Shown: positions 15,897 through 24,198 of the stretch, one piece after another | Layout of the letters: each line of letters begins with the position of its first letter | Numbering within the stretch: the stretch's first letter is position 1 | NCBI GenBank assembly: GCA_040752025.1 | Contig: JBFMFR010000021.1 | Coordinates: forward strand, 1 to 64,000 | DNA: 64,000 nucleotides | Source: JBFMFR01 sp040752025 | Lineage (GTDB): Bacteria > Chloroflexota > Anaerolineae > Anaerolineales > UBA4823 | Direction: 5' to 3' | Position numbers and translations under genes: made by a program | Notes under the pieces: generated by a model | Databases searched by the model: none | Told to the model about the DNA's origin: nothing | The model's input: only the letters and a program-made list of their open reading frames with translations

Positions 15897-16838
15897 ATGC
15901 CATTTACACCGACACGCGACCGCGTGAAACCTGAAGAAGCAGATACGACACCCAGGCGGCGGCCGGAATGGATCCGGGTGCGAGCGCCATCGGGCGAGAC
16001 TTACGAGTGGCTGCAAGGGCTGATGCGCAGCAAGGCGCTGCATACGGTGTGCGAGGAGGCAATGTGCCCCAATATGGGCGAGTGCTGGGGCTCGGGAACG
16101 GCGACGTTCTTGATGCTGGGGGATGTGTGCACGCGCTCGTGCGGCTTCTGCGACATCAAGCGCGGCCAGCCAGCGCCGCTGGACTGGCTGGAGCCGGAGC
16201 GCGTGGCCCAGGCAGTGAAGGCGATGGGGTTGAAGCACGCCGTGATCACCAGCGTCAACCGCGACGAGCGCAAGGATGGCGGAGCGCCGATCTTTGCAAT
16301 GGTGATCCGGCGCATCCGTGAGCTGCATCCCGGTTGCTCGATCGAGGTGCTGGTGCCGGATTTCAAGGGCAGCCTGGAGGCGCTCAAGATCGTGATGGAG
16401 GCCCGGCCGGAGATCCTCAACCACAACGTGGAGACGGTGCCGCGCCTGTTCAAGCAGGTGCAGCCGCAGGATAACTACCAGTGGACGCGGGCCACGCTGC
16501 GCCACGCCAAGCAGCTCGACCCGCAGGTGCTGACCAAGTCGGGGATCATGCTAGGGCTGGGCGAGAACCTGGAGGAAGTGAAAGCGGTGATGGACGATCT
16601 GCGCCAGTGGGGCGTGGACATCCTGACCATCGGACAGTATTTGCAGCCCAGCAAGAAACACCTGGCGATCCAGCGCTATTACACGCCGGAGGAATTCGCT
16701 GAGTTGAAAGAATACGGGCTGGGGATCGGGTTCAAATGGGTGGAGAGCGGGCCGCTGGTGCGTTCGTCGTACCACGCGGCTGACCAGGTGCGCGCCCTAA
16801 GCCTGGTGCACCGCCAATTGTATGGGGAGGTTTCGTGA
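15897..16838 (+). CDS. lipA: Lipoyl synthase
   Basis: 313 aa radical SAM enzyme that inserts two sulfurs into protein-bound octanoyl groups to make lipoyl cofactors for 2-oxoacid dehydrogenases and the glycine cleavage system. Both clusters are present: the auxiliary-cluster motif CEEAMCPNMGEC (C-x4-C-x5-C) and the radical SAM motif CTRSCGFC (C-x3-C-x2-C). Family blocks TSVNRDERKDGGA, HNVETVPRLF and SGIMLGLGE follow, with the R-S-S-Y terminal motif that supplies the Ser ligand (VRSSYHA). No lipB is nearby. The end overlaps the start of the next gene by 4 bp. Confidence 0.95.
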   Translation: MPFTPTRDRVKPEEADTTPRRRPEWIRVRAPSGETYEWLQGLMRSKALHTVCEEAMCPNMGECWGSGTATFLMLGDVCTRSCGFCDIKRGQPAPLDWLEPERVAQAVKAMGLKHAVITSVNRDERKDGGAPIFAMVIRRIRELHPGCSIEVLVPDFKGSLEALKIVMEARPEILNHNVETVPRLFKQVQPQDNYQWTRATLRHAKQLDPQVLTKSGIMLGLGENLEEVKAVMDDLRQWGVDILTIGQYLQPSKKHLAIQRYYTPEEFAELKEYGLGIGFKWVESGPLVRSSYHAADQVRALSLVHRQLYGEVS

Positions 16839-17818
16839 GCAGATCGAGATTCGCCTGGACAGTCACGTTGATTTTGGCAGTGCTGCTGGCGGGCTGCAAG
16901 ATGCCCGCGCCACAGCCCACGCCCAAGGAGAGCCCGGAGGCTTTGTTCACGGCGGCGGCGCAAACAGCGGAAGCGAAGGGTGCTTTGCTGGCACTGAACA
17001 CGCCCACGCCGCTCCCGCCCACTGAGACGCCCGTCCCGACGGTGGTTGAGCCAACGGCGGTACCGACCGGGCCGCTGGTGGCGACGGTCGAGATCCAGCC
17101 AACCGGCGAAGGGCCGGTGAATGACAAGGCCGAGTTCGTGGCGGACATCACGGTGCCGGACGGCGAGGCGCACGCACCCAACGAGCCTTTCGTCAAGACC
17201 TGGCGCATCCGCAACGCGGGCGAGACGACCTGGACCAGCGATTATGCCCTGGTATTCGTTAGCGGCTCGATCATGGGGGCCGAGTCGGTGCAGCCGCTGC
17301 CCAAGGAAGTGCCGCCGGGCGAGATAGTGGATCTTTCGGTGGAACTGATCGCGCCGGAGGAAGAGGGCATCCACCAGGGATTCTGGAAACTACGCAACGC
17401 CCAGGAGCAGGTGTTCGGCGTGGGCGTGACAGCCACAGACGCCATCTGGGTGACGATCAGTGTGAGTAATGCGGTGGTGGGCACGCCCACCCTGGCAGTG
17501 GGGCAGATCGTCAGCAAGGCGCGCGTGACAGTGGACAACCCCTCGCTGACGGGGTCCTGCCCGCAGAAGTTCCGCTTCACGGTGGAGTTCACTCTGAGCC
17601 AGGCTTCGACGGTGACTTTTGCGCTGGAGGCCGGCAGCGAGGCGGGCACGGAGATCAAGCTGCCGCCGCCGACGACACGCAACCTGGAAGCGGGGTCGCA
17701 CTCGGTGGTTTACGAGCTGATCTTTGCCACCAGCCTGAACGGCTGGGTGCGGGTGCGCTTCCTGGAGCCTGAGGAAGTGCTCTCGCGGCAGGTGAATTTC
17801 ACGCTGATATGCCAGTAA
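16835..17818 (+). CDS. Lipoprotein with NBR1-type Ig domain
   Basis: 327 aa, GTG start overlapping the lipA stop. Signal peptide with lipobox LLAGC (Cys about 24), a short Pro/Thr linker (about 55-80), then the four-tryptophan Ig domain (FVKTWRIRNAGETTW, YALVF, VDLSVELIAPEEEGIHQGFW, KLRNAQEQVFGVG; about 98-205). A second beta-sandwich (about 215-327; KARVTVDNPSLTGSCPQKFRF...) is unassigned. It is related over the Ig domain to the 8537-10111 protein but lacks that protein's long C-terminal region. Translational coupling to lipA is probably incidental operon packing; function unknown. Confidence 0.75.
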   Translation: MSRSRFAWTVTLILAVLLAGCKMPAPQPTPKESPEALFTAAAQTAEAKGALLALNTPTPLPPTETPVPTVVEPTAVPTGPLVATVEIQPTGEGPVNDKAEFVADITVPDGEAHAPNEPFVKTWRIRNAGETTWTSDYALVFVSGSIMGAESVQPLPKEVPPGEIVDLSVELIAPEEEGIHQGFWKLRNAQEQVFGVGVTATDAIWVTISVSNAVVGTPTLAVGQIVSKARVTVDNPSLTGSCPQKFRFTVEFTLSQASTVTFALEAGSEAGTEIKLPPPTTRNLEAGSHSVVYELIFATSLNGWVRVRFLEPEEVLSRQVNFTLICQ

Positions 17819-17849
17819 CGGTAAATCGGGCGGCGGGCGGAGACGGGTG

Positions 17850-19034
17850 ATGCTATCTGGCCTGGCGCTGCGCCGCCGGATCGAGGCCCAGGCACGCGAC
17901 CTGGGCTTTACTTTGTTCGGGGTGACCAGCGCCGAGCCGCCAGGGCACCTGGAGGTGTACCGGGATTGGCTGCAGGCGGGGCGGCAGGCCGAGATGGGTT
18001 ACCTGGCGAGCGAACGGGCATGGGCGCGGCGCGCCGAGCCGCGCCTGATTTTGCCGGAGTGTCGTTCGATCCTGACACTGGGCGCGCCGTATTGGAATCC
18101 ACAGGATGTACCTCCTGATGGCGAAAGCGGTTTGCGCGGCCGGGTGGCGGCCTACGCCTGGGGGCAGGATTATCACGATATCTTCGTCAAGCGGCTGCGC
18201 ACCCTGGCGGCTTTCATCGAGAGCCAGGTGGGGCTGGCGGTGCCGATGCGCTGGTACAGCGACACCGGGCCGCTGCTGGAGCGCGAGCTGGCGCAGCGCG
18301 CCGGGTTGGGTTGGATCGGCAAGAACACCTGTTTGATCGATCCGCGCCGGGGTTCGTATTTCTTGCTGGCTGAACTGCTGACCGGGCTGGATTTAGAGCC
18401 GGATGCGCCTTTCACGGATGACCGCTGCGGGAAGTGCCGGCGCTGTTTGGAAGCCTGCCCAACGGGCTGCATCCTGCCAGACCGCACGATCGACAGCCGG
18501 CGCTGCATCTCGTACCTGACGATCGAGCTGAAAGGACCGATCCCTCTGGATCTGCGCCCAGGGTTGGGCGAGTGGGTTTTCGGTTGTGACGTGTGCCAGC
18601 AGGTGTGCCCCTGGAACCAGCGCTTTGGGCAAGCACAAGGCGACCAGGCTTTTGCAGCGCAGGCTGAGGTGGCGCGCCCGCGGCTGGCGGATGACCTGAC
18701 GCTGACACCCGAGGGTTTTAGCGCCAAATTCAAGGGCAGCCCGGTGAAGCGCGCCCGGCGCAGGGGCTATTTGCGCAACGTGGCAGTGGCGCTGGGCAAC
18801 CGCCTGGCAGGGCAGGGGGACGAGGCTGAACCGGACGGGGTGAAGGCGCTGGTGCAGGCGCTGCGCCAGGAGGCCGAGCCGCTGGTGCGCGGGCACGCGG
18901 CGTGGGCGCTGGGGCGCGTGGGTGGAAAGGCAGCGCACCAGGGGTTGATCAATGCCATGAGTTTGGAAATAGATGAATATGTGCTCAAAGAGATCGATGC
19001 GGCGCTAACGGATCCAGGCGCGGTGGAGAAATAA
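17850..19034 (+). CDS. queG: Epoxyqueuosine reductase QueG
   Basis: 394 aa. Reduces epoxyqueuosine to queuosine in tRNA, the last step of queuosine synthesis, using cobalamin and two 4Fe-4S clusters. The N-terminal DUF1730 part contains RYSDTGPLLERELAQRAGLG-like sequence (YSDTGPLLERELAQ) and WIGKNT, diagnostic for QueG. The ferredoxin part has CGKCRRCLEACPTGCI and FGCDVCQQVCPWN. A C-terminal HEAT-like segment (about 310-380) completes the usual length. GTG 17847 and ATG 17850 are both possible; the ATG is taken. No other queuosine genes are in the window. Confidence 0.93.
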   Translation: MLSGLALRRRIEAQARDLGFTLFGVTSAEPPGHLEVYRDWLQAGRQAEMGYLASERAWARRAEPRLILPECRSILTLGAPYWNPQDVPPDGESGLRGRVAAYAWGQDYHDIFVKRLRTLAAFIESQVGLAVPMRWYSDTGPLLERELAQRAGLGWIGKNTCLIDPRRGSYFLLAELLTGLDLEPDAPFTDDRCGKCRRCLEACPTGCILPDRTIDSRRCISYLTIELKGPIPLDLRPGLGEWVFGCDVCQQVCPWNQRFGQAQGDQAFAAQAEVARPRLADDLTLTPEGFSAKFKGSPVKRARRRGYLRNVAVALGNRLAGQGDEAEPDGVKALVQALRQEAEPLVRGHAAWALGRVGGKAAHQGLINAMSLEIDEYVLKEIDAALTDPGAVEK

Positions 19035-19036
19035 GG

Positions 19037-19354
19037 TCACACGTAGCGCAGGTTCGGGTCTTCGCTGATATAGGCCAGCTTCTGACCCAGGTAAGGCAGC
19101 CTGGGCAGACCATGCCACAAGCGGAGCAGGTGGTAAGTAGGGGAGGTCAGCAGGCGACAGGCATCTACAGCCGGGCCCCACTCCGGGCGTCGGATTTGTG
19201 CGATGGTATCTGCCGTGGGAAGCAGACCAAAATCCCAGGCCGAGCACAAGCGCGCCAGGAAATCCACCTGCTCTGCCAGGGTCGGCAGGCTTTTGGGGGT
19301 TTCCTGGTCCGGGTACAGCGCGCCGTCAATCCAGGATGGCATCGATAAACTCAT
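19037..19354 (-). CDS. Small hypothetical protein overlapping the AbiEii-type gene
   Basis: 105 aa, no recognised domain. MPSWIDGALYPDQETPKSL and LLPTADTIAQIRRPEWGPAV are the most distinctive parts; it looks globular, without membrane or signal segments. Its start lies 29 bp (or 17 bp from the second Met) inside the end of the nucleotidyltransferase gene, suggesting coupled translation. It could be a partner protein of that module, but it does not resemble the winged-helix AbiEi antitoxin and its position downstream is unusual. Confidence 0.6.
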   Translation of the reverse strand: MSLSMPSWIDGALYPDQETPKSLPTLAEQVDFLARLCSAWDFGLLPTADTIAQIRRPEWGPAVDACRLLTSPTYHLLRLWHGLPRLPYLGQKLAYISEDPNLRYV

Positions 19355-20039
19355 TTGCGAACCAGGTTCGCAGACTGGCTGCGCTGGAGCGCTCGCCTGG
19401 GTCAGCGATCTGTTCTAAAGGGCGATGAACAGCAAGGCGGGCCAGGTGGGTCTGGAGCGCCAGGCGTGCTCGCTCGGAGTCAACATCGCTGTGCGATTGA
19501 GACTGGCGTTGTTTCCACAGTTGCCAGCATTGCACCGGGGAAGCCAGGCCGGATTGGCACAAGGCGTAAACATCGCGGAAATCGCGCGGCGCGCCACGTT
19601 CAACCAGGGCAACCGTTTTGCTGGCGAGCAAGTCGGAGAAGCTATCTAGCTGCAGATTCTCGGGCCAGGGAGCCGGCACGGAAGGCGCAATACGGGCAGA
19701 GCGCTGGGCGATCTGGAAGCTGAATGCAATGGATGTTTCTCCGGTAGGGATTAATTCGATGCTAGTAACATCGCCCCAATTTCGCAGGTGGAGTTCACCA
19801 AAAGGTTGCAGGGCCTTCTGCAAGCAGTCGAGAACGGCTTGCCTATCCTGGCTGGTGGTATGCTCCTGCCACCATGCATCCACATCGTGGGTAGTGCGAT
19901 ACTCGTAATAGTACGAAAGGCCGACAGCGCCACCCAACGAGATCTTATCACCCAGTTCATTGGATGCCAGAGCCTGGAGACAGGCCTGGGCATAGGCAGA
20001 AAGATGTTGGGGTGGGGCCGGTTGTGGGTTTTGAGACAT
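19326..20039 (-). CDS. AbiEii/AbiGii-type nucleotidyltransferase protein
   Basis: 237 aa from MSQNPQPAPPQHLSAYAQAC. The nucleotidyltransferase core is recognisable: LGDKISLGGAVGLSYYYEYR (Gly-rich), followed by TTHDVDAWW with the D-x-D metal pair, and a C-terminal helical part with LLASKTVALVERGAPRDFRDVYALC, which fits AbiEii toxins (K, R-D-x-x-D/Y). AbiEii toxins transfer nucleotides, in characterised cases to tRNA 3' ends. The upstream in-frame starts are rejected because the -10 at 20079-20074 lies downstream of them. Partner gene: the small ORF at 19037-19354. Confidence 0.75.
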   Translation of the reverse strand: MSQNPQPAPPQHLSAYAQACLQALASNELGDKISLGGAVGLSYYYEYRTTHDVDAWWQEHTTSQDRQAVLDCLQKALQPFGELHLRNWGDVTSIELIPTGETSIAFSFQIAQRSARIAPSVPAPWPENLQLDSFSDLLASKTVALVERGAPRDFRDVYALCQSGLASPVQCWQLWKQRQSQSHSDVDSERARLALQTHLARLAVHRPLEQIADPGERSSAASLRTWFANEFIDAILD

Positions 20040-20073
20040 GGGCAGGAGATCAATAACTTGTATAATTGGTTTC

Positions 20074-20111
20074 ATTATACCAGTTTGGGCACTGCACGGT
20101 GGTGATATAAT
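20074..20111. promoter_or_regulatory. Divergent promoters between the AbiEii-type and first C39 genes
   Basis: Minus strand: TGGTATAAT (TATAAT 20079-20074), an extended -10 for the nucleotidyltransferase gene with a leader of about 28 nt. Plus strand: TGATATAAT (TATAAT 20106-20111), an extended -10 ending 7 nt before the ATG at 20119, predicting a leaderless mRNA for the first C39 gene. Confidence 0.6.
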
Positions 20112-20118
20112 GCCCCGC

Positions 20119-21471
20119 ATGCAAAGAAACAAGCTGATTTTGATCGTTTTAGCGCTGCTGGTGGCCTGTGTGGTGGTGTATTTCCTGCCGCCGGTGCACA
20201 GCCGCCTGGCCTGGCGGTTGGATGCAGCCTGGGTGCAGTTCAAGCGCTGGTTGAACCCGCCCGAGCAGGTGGTGTTTACGCCTGGTGAGCAGGGCGACGC
20301 GGATGCGGTCGCCACGCTGGTGCAGGCGACGATGCAGGCTTTCCAGGATGCAGCTACTTTCACTCCTACGCAGGCAGCGGTGACGCTGGCGGCGCTACCG
20401 GTACAGGCTACCCCGACTCCCAGCCAGACGCCGCTGCCGAGCGAGACGCCCCTTCCCAGCGCCACCCCCACGGCTTTGCCGGAGCAAGTGGTGTTAGCAG
20501 GGGTGGTGCACGAGTACCAGCAGTTCAATAACTGCGGGCCGGCTAACCTGGCGATGGCGCTGTCGTTTTGGGGTTGGCAGGGCGACCAGCGCGATACGCG
20601 CGCTTTCTTGCGTCCCAACCTGGATGTGGATGATAAGAACGTGATGCCAGCCGAGATGGTGGCTTACGTGGGGCAGTTTACGGCGCTGAAGGCAGTGACG
20701 CGCGTGGGCGGCGATCTGGCTTTGCTCAAGCGCCTGCTGGCAGCGGGCTTCCCGGTGCTGGTGGAGGCGGGACACGACCCGCGCGATGATTGGTGGATGG
20801 GGCACTACCTGGTAATCAACGGTTACGATGAGGCCCAGGCGCGCCTGCTGACGCAGGACTCGCTTTCCAACCCGGACCTGTGGGTCAGCTACGAGAAGTT
20901 CGCCAACGACTGGCGCGATTTCAACTACGTGTTCGTGGCGATCTACCCAACGGCGCGCCAGGATGAACTGCTGGGACTGCTGGGACCGCTGGCGGAGCAG
21001 ACCCGGAGCTACGAGTTGGCCGCCGAACGGGCGCAAAGCGAGATCGAAGTGCTGGAGGGGCGCGGGCTGTATTTTGCCTGGTTCAACCTGGGAGCGAGCC
21101 TGGTGGGGTTGCAGCAGTACCCCCTGGCGGCCCAGGCTTTCGACTCGGCTTTCGAACTGTACGCCAAACTGCCCGAAGATCAGCGCGAAGAGAACAGCCG
21201 GCCCTTCCGGGCGATGTGGTACCGGGTGGAGCCGTACGAGGCGTATTACTACACCGGGCGTTACCAGGATGTGATCAACCTGGCCAATACAACCTTCGCC
21301 TGGGTAAGTAAGGCGGTGTTGGAGGAAAGTTACTACTGGCGGGGGATGGCCTATGAGGCCACGGGCGAGCGGAACCGGGCGGTGGCGGATTTCAAGAAAG
21401 CGTTGAGCCTGAACCCGAACTACATCCTGGCGCGTGAAGCGTTGGAACGCCTGGGGGAAGAGATTCCCTAG
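20119..21471 (+). CDS. Membrane-anchored C39-type peptidase with TPRs, paralogue 1
   Basis: 450 aa. A single N-terminal membrane span (about 5-25) ends in YFLPPVHSRLAWRL, shared by all three tandem paralogues. A Thr/Pro linker (TPTPSQTPLPSETPLP) leads to a Peptidase_C39_2 domain (about 130-280). Catalytic Cys is in FNNCGPANLAMALSFWGW and His in WWMGHYLVINGYD. Two or more TPR-like helices follow (YFAWFNLGASLVGLQQYPLAAQAFDSAF; SYYWRGMAYEATGERNRAVADF). There is no ABC or exporter domain, so this is not a bacteriocin-processing transporter. The protease should act outside the membrane; substrate unknown. ATG 20110 is an alternative start, but the -10 overlaps it. Confidence 0.8.
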   Translation: MQRNKLILIVLALLVACVVVYFLPPVHSRLAWRLDAAWVQFKRWLNPPEQVVFTPGEQGDADAVATLVQATMQAFQDAATFTPTQAAVTLAALPVQATPTPSQTPLPSETPLPSATPTALPEQVVLAGVVHEYQQFNNCGPANLAMALSFWGWQGDQRDTRAFLRPNLDVDDKNVMPAEMVAYVGQFTALKAVTRVGGDLALLKRLLAAGFPVLVEAGHDPRDDWWMGHYLVINGYDEAQARLLTQDSLSNPDLWVSYEKFANDWRDFNYVFVAIYPTARQDELLGLLGPLAEQTRSYELAAERAQSEIEVLEGRGLYFAWFNLGASLVGLQQYPLAAQAFDSAFELYAKLPEDQREENSRPFRAMWYRVEPYEAYYYTGRYQDVINLANTTFAWVSKAVLEESYYWRGMAYEATGERNRAVADFKKALSLNPNYILAREALERLGEEIP

Positions 21472-21502
21472 CAGTTCCCCTGAGTGAATTTAGTGGTGTG
21501 AA

Positions 21503-22828
21503 ATGAAAAAAACTGTGATTCTGATCGTGATTGCCGTTCCGGCGCTGTGCCTGTGCCTGGTGGCGGCGTATTTCCTGCCGCCGGTGCACGACCGGCTGGC
21601 CTGGCGCCTGGATGAACTGGCGCTGCGGGTAGGCTACGCGCTGAACCCGCCGGGCAAGGTGGTGTTCGTGCCGCAGGAAGGCGCCACGCAAACGCAGGCG
21701 CCGGTAGAGAGCACGCCTGTCCCACCGGTCACAGTGACCCTGGCGGCTACACCGAGCGCGACGATCCCGCCTTCACCGGCCGGGCCGACGGACGCGCCGC
21801 TGCCCAGCCTGACGCCTTTGCCGAGCAGCACGCCCCCGCCAGGCGAGGTGACGCTCCAGGGGGTGCGCTATGAGGACCAGCACGGGCGCTACAATTACTG
21901 CGCACCGGCCAACCTGGCGATGGCTTTGTCTTTTTGGGGCTGGCGCGGGAACCGCGACGTGGTGGGGCCCGTCTTAAAGCCAGACGCGAAAGACAAGAAT
22001 GTGATGCCTTACGAGATGGCAGATTACGTGGAGGAATACACCGATCTGAAGGTGGTCGAGCGGGTGGGCGGGGACCTGGACCTGCTCAAGCGCTTCCTGG
22101 CGGCGGGTTTCCCGGTGCTGGTCGAGAAGGGTGTGTATTTTCGCGACCTGACCGGGGTGGTGAGCTGGATGGGGCACTATCAGGTGCTGACCGGGTACAG
22201 CGATCCCGGCGAATATTTCATCGCCCAGGACGCGTTCGTCAAGCCCGATCTTCCGGTGAGCTATACGGAGATGCCGGGCGGCTGGCGGGCGTTCAATTAT
22301 ACCTATCTGGTGATCTACTCAACGGAACGCGAAGCGGAAGTGATGACCTTGCTCGGCCCAGACGCCGACGAGACGGCCAATTACCAGAACGCGGCTTTAA
22401 AGGCTTCCAATGAAATCTATGGCTTGAGCGGCATCGACCAGTACTTCGCCTGGTTCAACCGCGGCACGAACCTGGCAGCGCTGCAGGACTACGCTGGCGC
22501 CGGGACAGCTTACGACGAGGCTTTCAAGGTGTATCCCACGATCCCGGAAGCCGAGCGGCCCTGGCGGATGTTGTGGTACCAGACGGGCCCGTACAAAGCG
22601 TTCTTCTATTCGCAGCGGTATTACGATACGCTGTATCTGGCGGACAGCACGCTGAACGCCATGCAAGGCGAAAAGAACCTGGAAGAGAGCTATTACTGGC
22701 GCGGTATGGCGCGCGCCGCCCTGGGCGATACGGCATCGGCCATCCAGGATTTCCGCAGCGCGCTGCAATATCATGCCGGTTTCGAACCGGCGATTTACCA
22801 ACTGCGCCTGTTGGGCGTGGAACCTTGA
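21503..22828 (+). CDS. Membrane-anchored C39-type peptidase with TPRs, paralogue 2
   Basis: 441 aa, 31 bp after paralogue 1. Same layout: N-terminal span ending YFLPPVHDRLAWRL, Thr/Pro linker (about 55-105), C39 domain with the Cys in YNYCAPANLAMALSFWGW and the His in WMGHYQVLTGYSD, then TPR-like helices (YFAWFNRGTNLAALQDYAGA; SYYWRGMARAALGDTASAI). The residue after the catalytic Cys is Ala rather than Gly, the only deviation among the three active-site motifs. Probably cotranscribed with its neighbours. Confidence 0.8.
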   Translation: MKKTVILIVIAVPALCLCLVAAYFLPPVHDRLAWRLDELALRVGYALNPPGKVVFVPQEGATQTQAPVESTPVPPVTVTLAATPSATIPPSPAGPTDAPLPSLTPLPSSTPPPGEVTLQGVRYEDQHGRYNYCAPANLAMALSFWGWRGNRDVVGPVLKPDAKDKNVMPYEMADYVEEYTDLKVVERVGGDLDLLKRFLAAGFPVLVEKGVYFRDLTGVVSWMGHYQVLTGYSDPGEYFIAQDAFVKPDLPVSYTEMPGGWRAFNYTYLVIYSTEREAEVMTLLGPDADETANYQNAALKASNEIYGLSGIDQYFAWFNRGTNLAALQDYAGAGTAYDEAFKVYPTIPEAERPWRMLWYQTGPYKAFFYSQRYYDTLYLADSTLNAMQGEKNLEESYYWRGMARAALGDTASAIQDFRSALQYHAGFEPAIYQLRLLGVEP

Positions 22829-22843
22829 GATGGATCGGAAAAG

Positions 22844-24118
22844 ATGCGCAAGTTAGCAGTGACTCTGGCGATTGTAATCCCGGTGGCATGCCTGTTGGGC
22901 GTGCTGTTGTATAACCTGCCGCCCGTCCAGGCGCGCCTGGGCTGGCGGGTGGAGGCGCTGTGGGCGGACGTGAAATACGCCATCAAGCCGCCTGAAAAGC
23001 AGGTGTTCGTTCCGGCGCCGACCCGCACGGCCAGCGCTACACTAATCCCGCTCTTCAGCCCGACGCCGACGATCGCCCTGACCACACCAGAGCCAGCAAC
23101 AACGCCGATCTCTACTTTCACTCCCACGATGGTGCCGACGCCGCTGCCCGAGAAGGCGGTCTTGAGCGGCATTGCGCATATGTACCAGACCTGGAACAAC
23201 TGCGGGCCGGCCAACCTGGCGATGGCGCTCTCCTTTTGGGGTTGGAAGGGCAATCAAAGCGATACCGCGGCAGTTTTGAAGCCCAACAACCGCGATAAGA
23301 ACGTGATGCCCTATGAGATGGAAGCTTACGTGGAGGAACACACGGACTTGCAGGCGGTGGTGCGCACCGGCGGCGAACTGGATGTGGTGAAGGCCTTCCT
23401 TTCATCGGACTTCCCGGTGTTGGTGGAGACGGGCTTCGAAGGGGCGAATTTCGACGGCTGGATGGGGCATTACCAGGTGGTGAGTGGTTATGACGATGCC
23501 AGGCAGGTGTTCTACGTGCAGGATTCTTACAAAGGGCCAAACCAGGCGATTGCTTACGAGAAATTCCAGCGCGATTGGCGGGCGTTCAACTTCACCTACC
23601 TGGTGATCTACCCGTTCGAGCGCCGCCAGCAGATGCTGGACGTGCTGGGTTTGCAAGCTTACGACAACTTCAATAACCATTACAGCGCGCAAAAGGCGCT
23701 GGAGGATACGGCGACGCTCAGTGGGCGCGACCTGTATTTCGCCTGGTTCAACCGGGGCAGCAGCCTGGTGGCGTTGAAGGATTACGCCAACGCGGCCCAG
23801 GCTTATGATACGGCTTTCGCCAATTATGCGCAGATCCCGGAGGCCGAGCGGCCCTGGCGGATGATGTGGTACCAGACAAGCCCATACTGGGCCTATTACT
23901 ACACGGGGCGCTACCAGGATGTGATCAACCTGGCAACGCAAACGCTGGATGCGATGAGTGAGCCGGTGTTGGAGGAGACGTTTTACTGGCGAGCGCAGGC
24001 GCAATTGGCGCTGGGCCAGAACGAGGCGGCGATCCAGGATTTGCAACAGTGCCTGGTGGCGCACGAAGAATTCCAGCCGTGCGTGGATGGGCTCAAAGGG
24101 CTGGGGCTGGACCCATAG
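22844..24118 (+). CDS. Membrane-anchored C39-type peptidase with TPRs, paralogue 3
   Basis: 424 aa, 15 bp after paralogue 2. N-terminal span ends in YNLPPVQARLGWRV. The Thr/Pro linker (about 60-100) leads to a C39 domain with WNNCGPANLAMALSFWGW and WMGHYQVVSGYDD, followed by TPR-like helices (YFAWFNRGSSLVALKDYANA; TFYWRAQAQLALGQNEAAI). Domain order and spacing match the first two genes, showing two rounds of tandem duplication. The linkers and the final helices have diverged most. Confidence 0.8.
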   Translation: MRKLAVTLAIVIPVACLLGVLLYNLPPVQARLGWRVEALWADVKYAIKPPEKQVFVPAPTRTASATLIPLFSPTPTIALTTPEPATTPISTFTPTMVPTPLPEKAVLSGIAHMYQTWNNCGPANLAMALSFWGWKGNQSDTAAVLKPNNRDKNVMPYEMEAYVEEHTDLQAVVRTGGELDVVKAFLSSDFPVLVETGFEGANFDGWMGHYQVVSGYDDARQVFYVQDSYKGPNQAIAYEKFQRDWRAFNFTYLVIYPFERRQQMLDVLGLQAYDNFNNHYSAQKALEDTATLSGRDLYFAWFNRGSSLVALKDYANAAQAYDTAFANYAQIPEAERPWRMMWYQTSPYWAYYYTGRYQDVINLATQTLDAMSEPVLEETFYWRAQAQLALGQNEAAIQDLQQCLVAHEEFQPCVDGLKGLGLDP

Positions 24119-24154
24119 GCTTCTGAGCAGTACACTGATTGCTCATCTGCGGGA

Positions 24155-24183
24155 TTGACAAGTGCGGCAAATCTGGCTATATT
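24155..24183 (+). promoter_or_regulatory. Promoter of the SbcD-like gene
   Basis: TTGACA (24155-24160), 17-bp spacer, TATATT (24178-24183). The predicted start near 24190 leaves only about 9 nt of leader before the ATG at 24199. Confidence 0.7.
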
Positions 24184-24198
24184 ACTGCCAGAGTGCAC

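Noticed and set aside
20119..24118. C39 genes as bacteriocin exporters
   Set aside because: No ABC transporter or ATPase domain, no Gly-Gly leader peptides nearby; they have only an N-terminal anchor, C39 and TPR.
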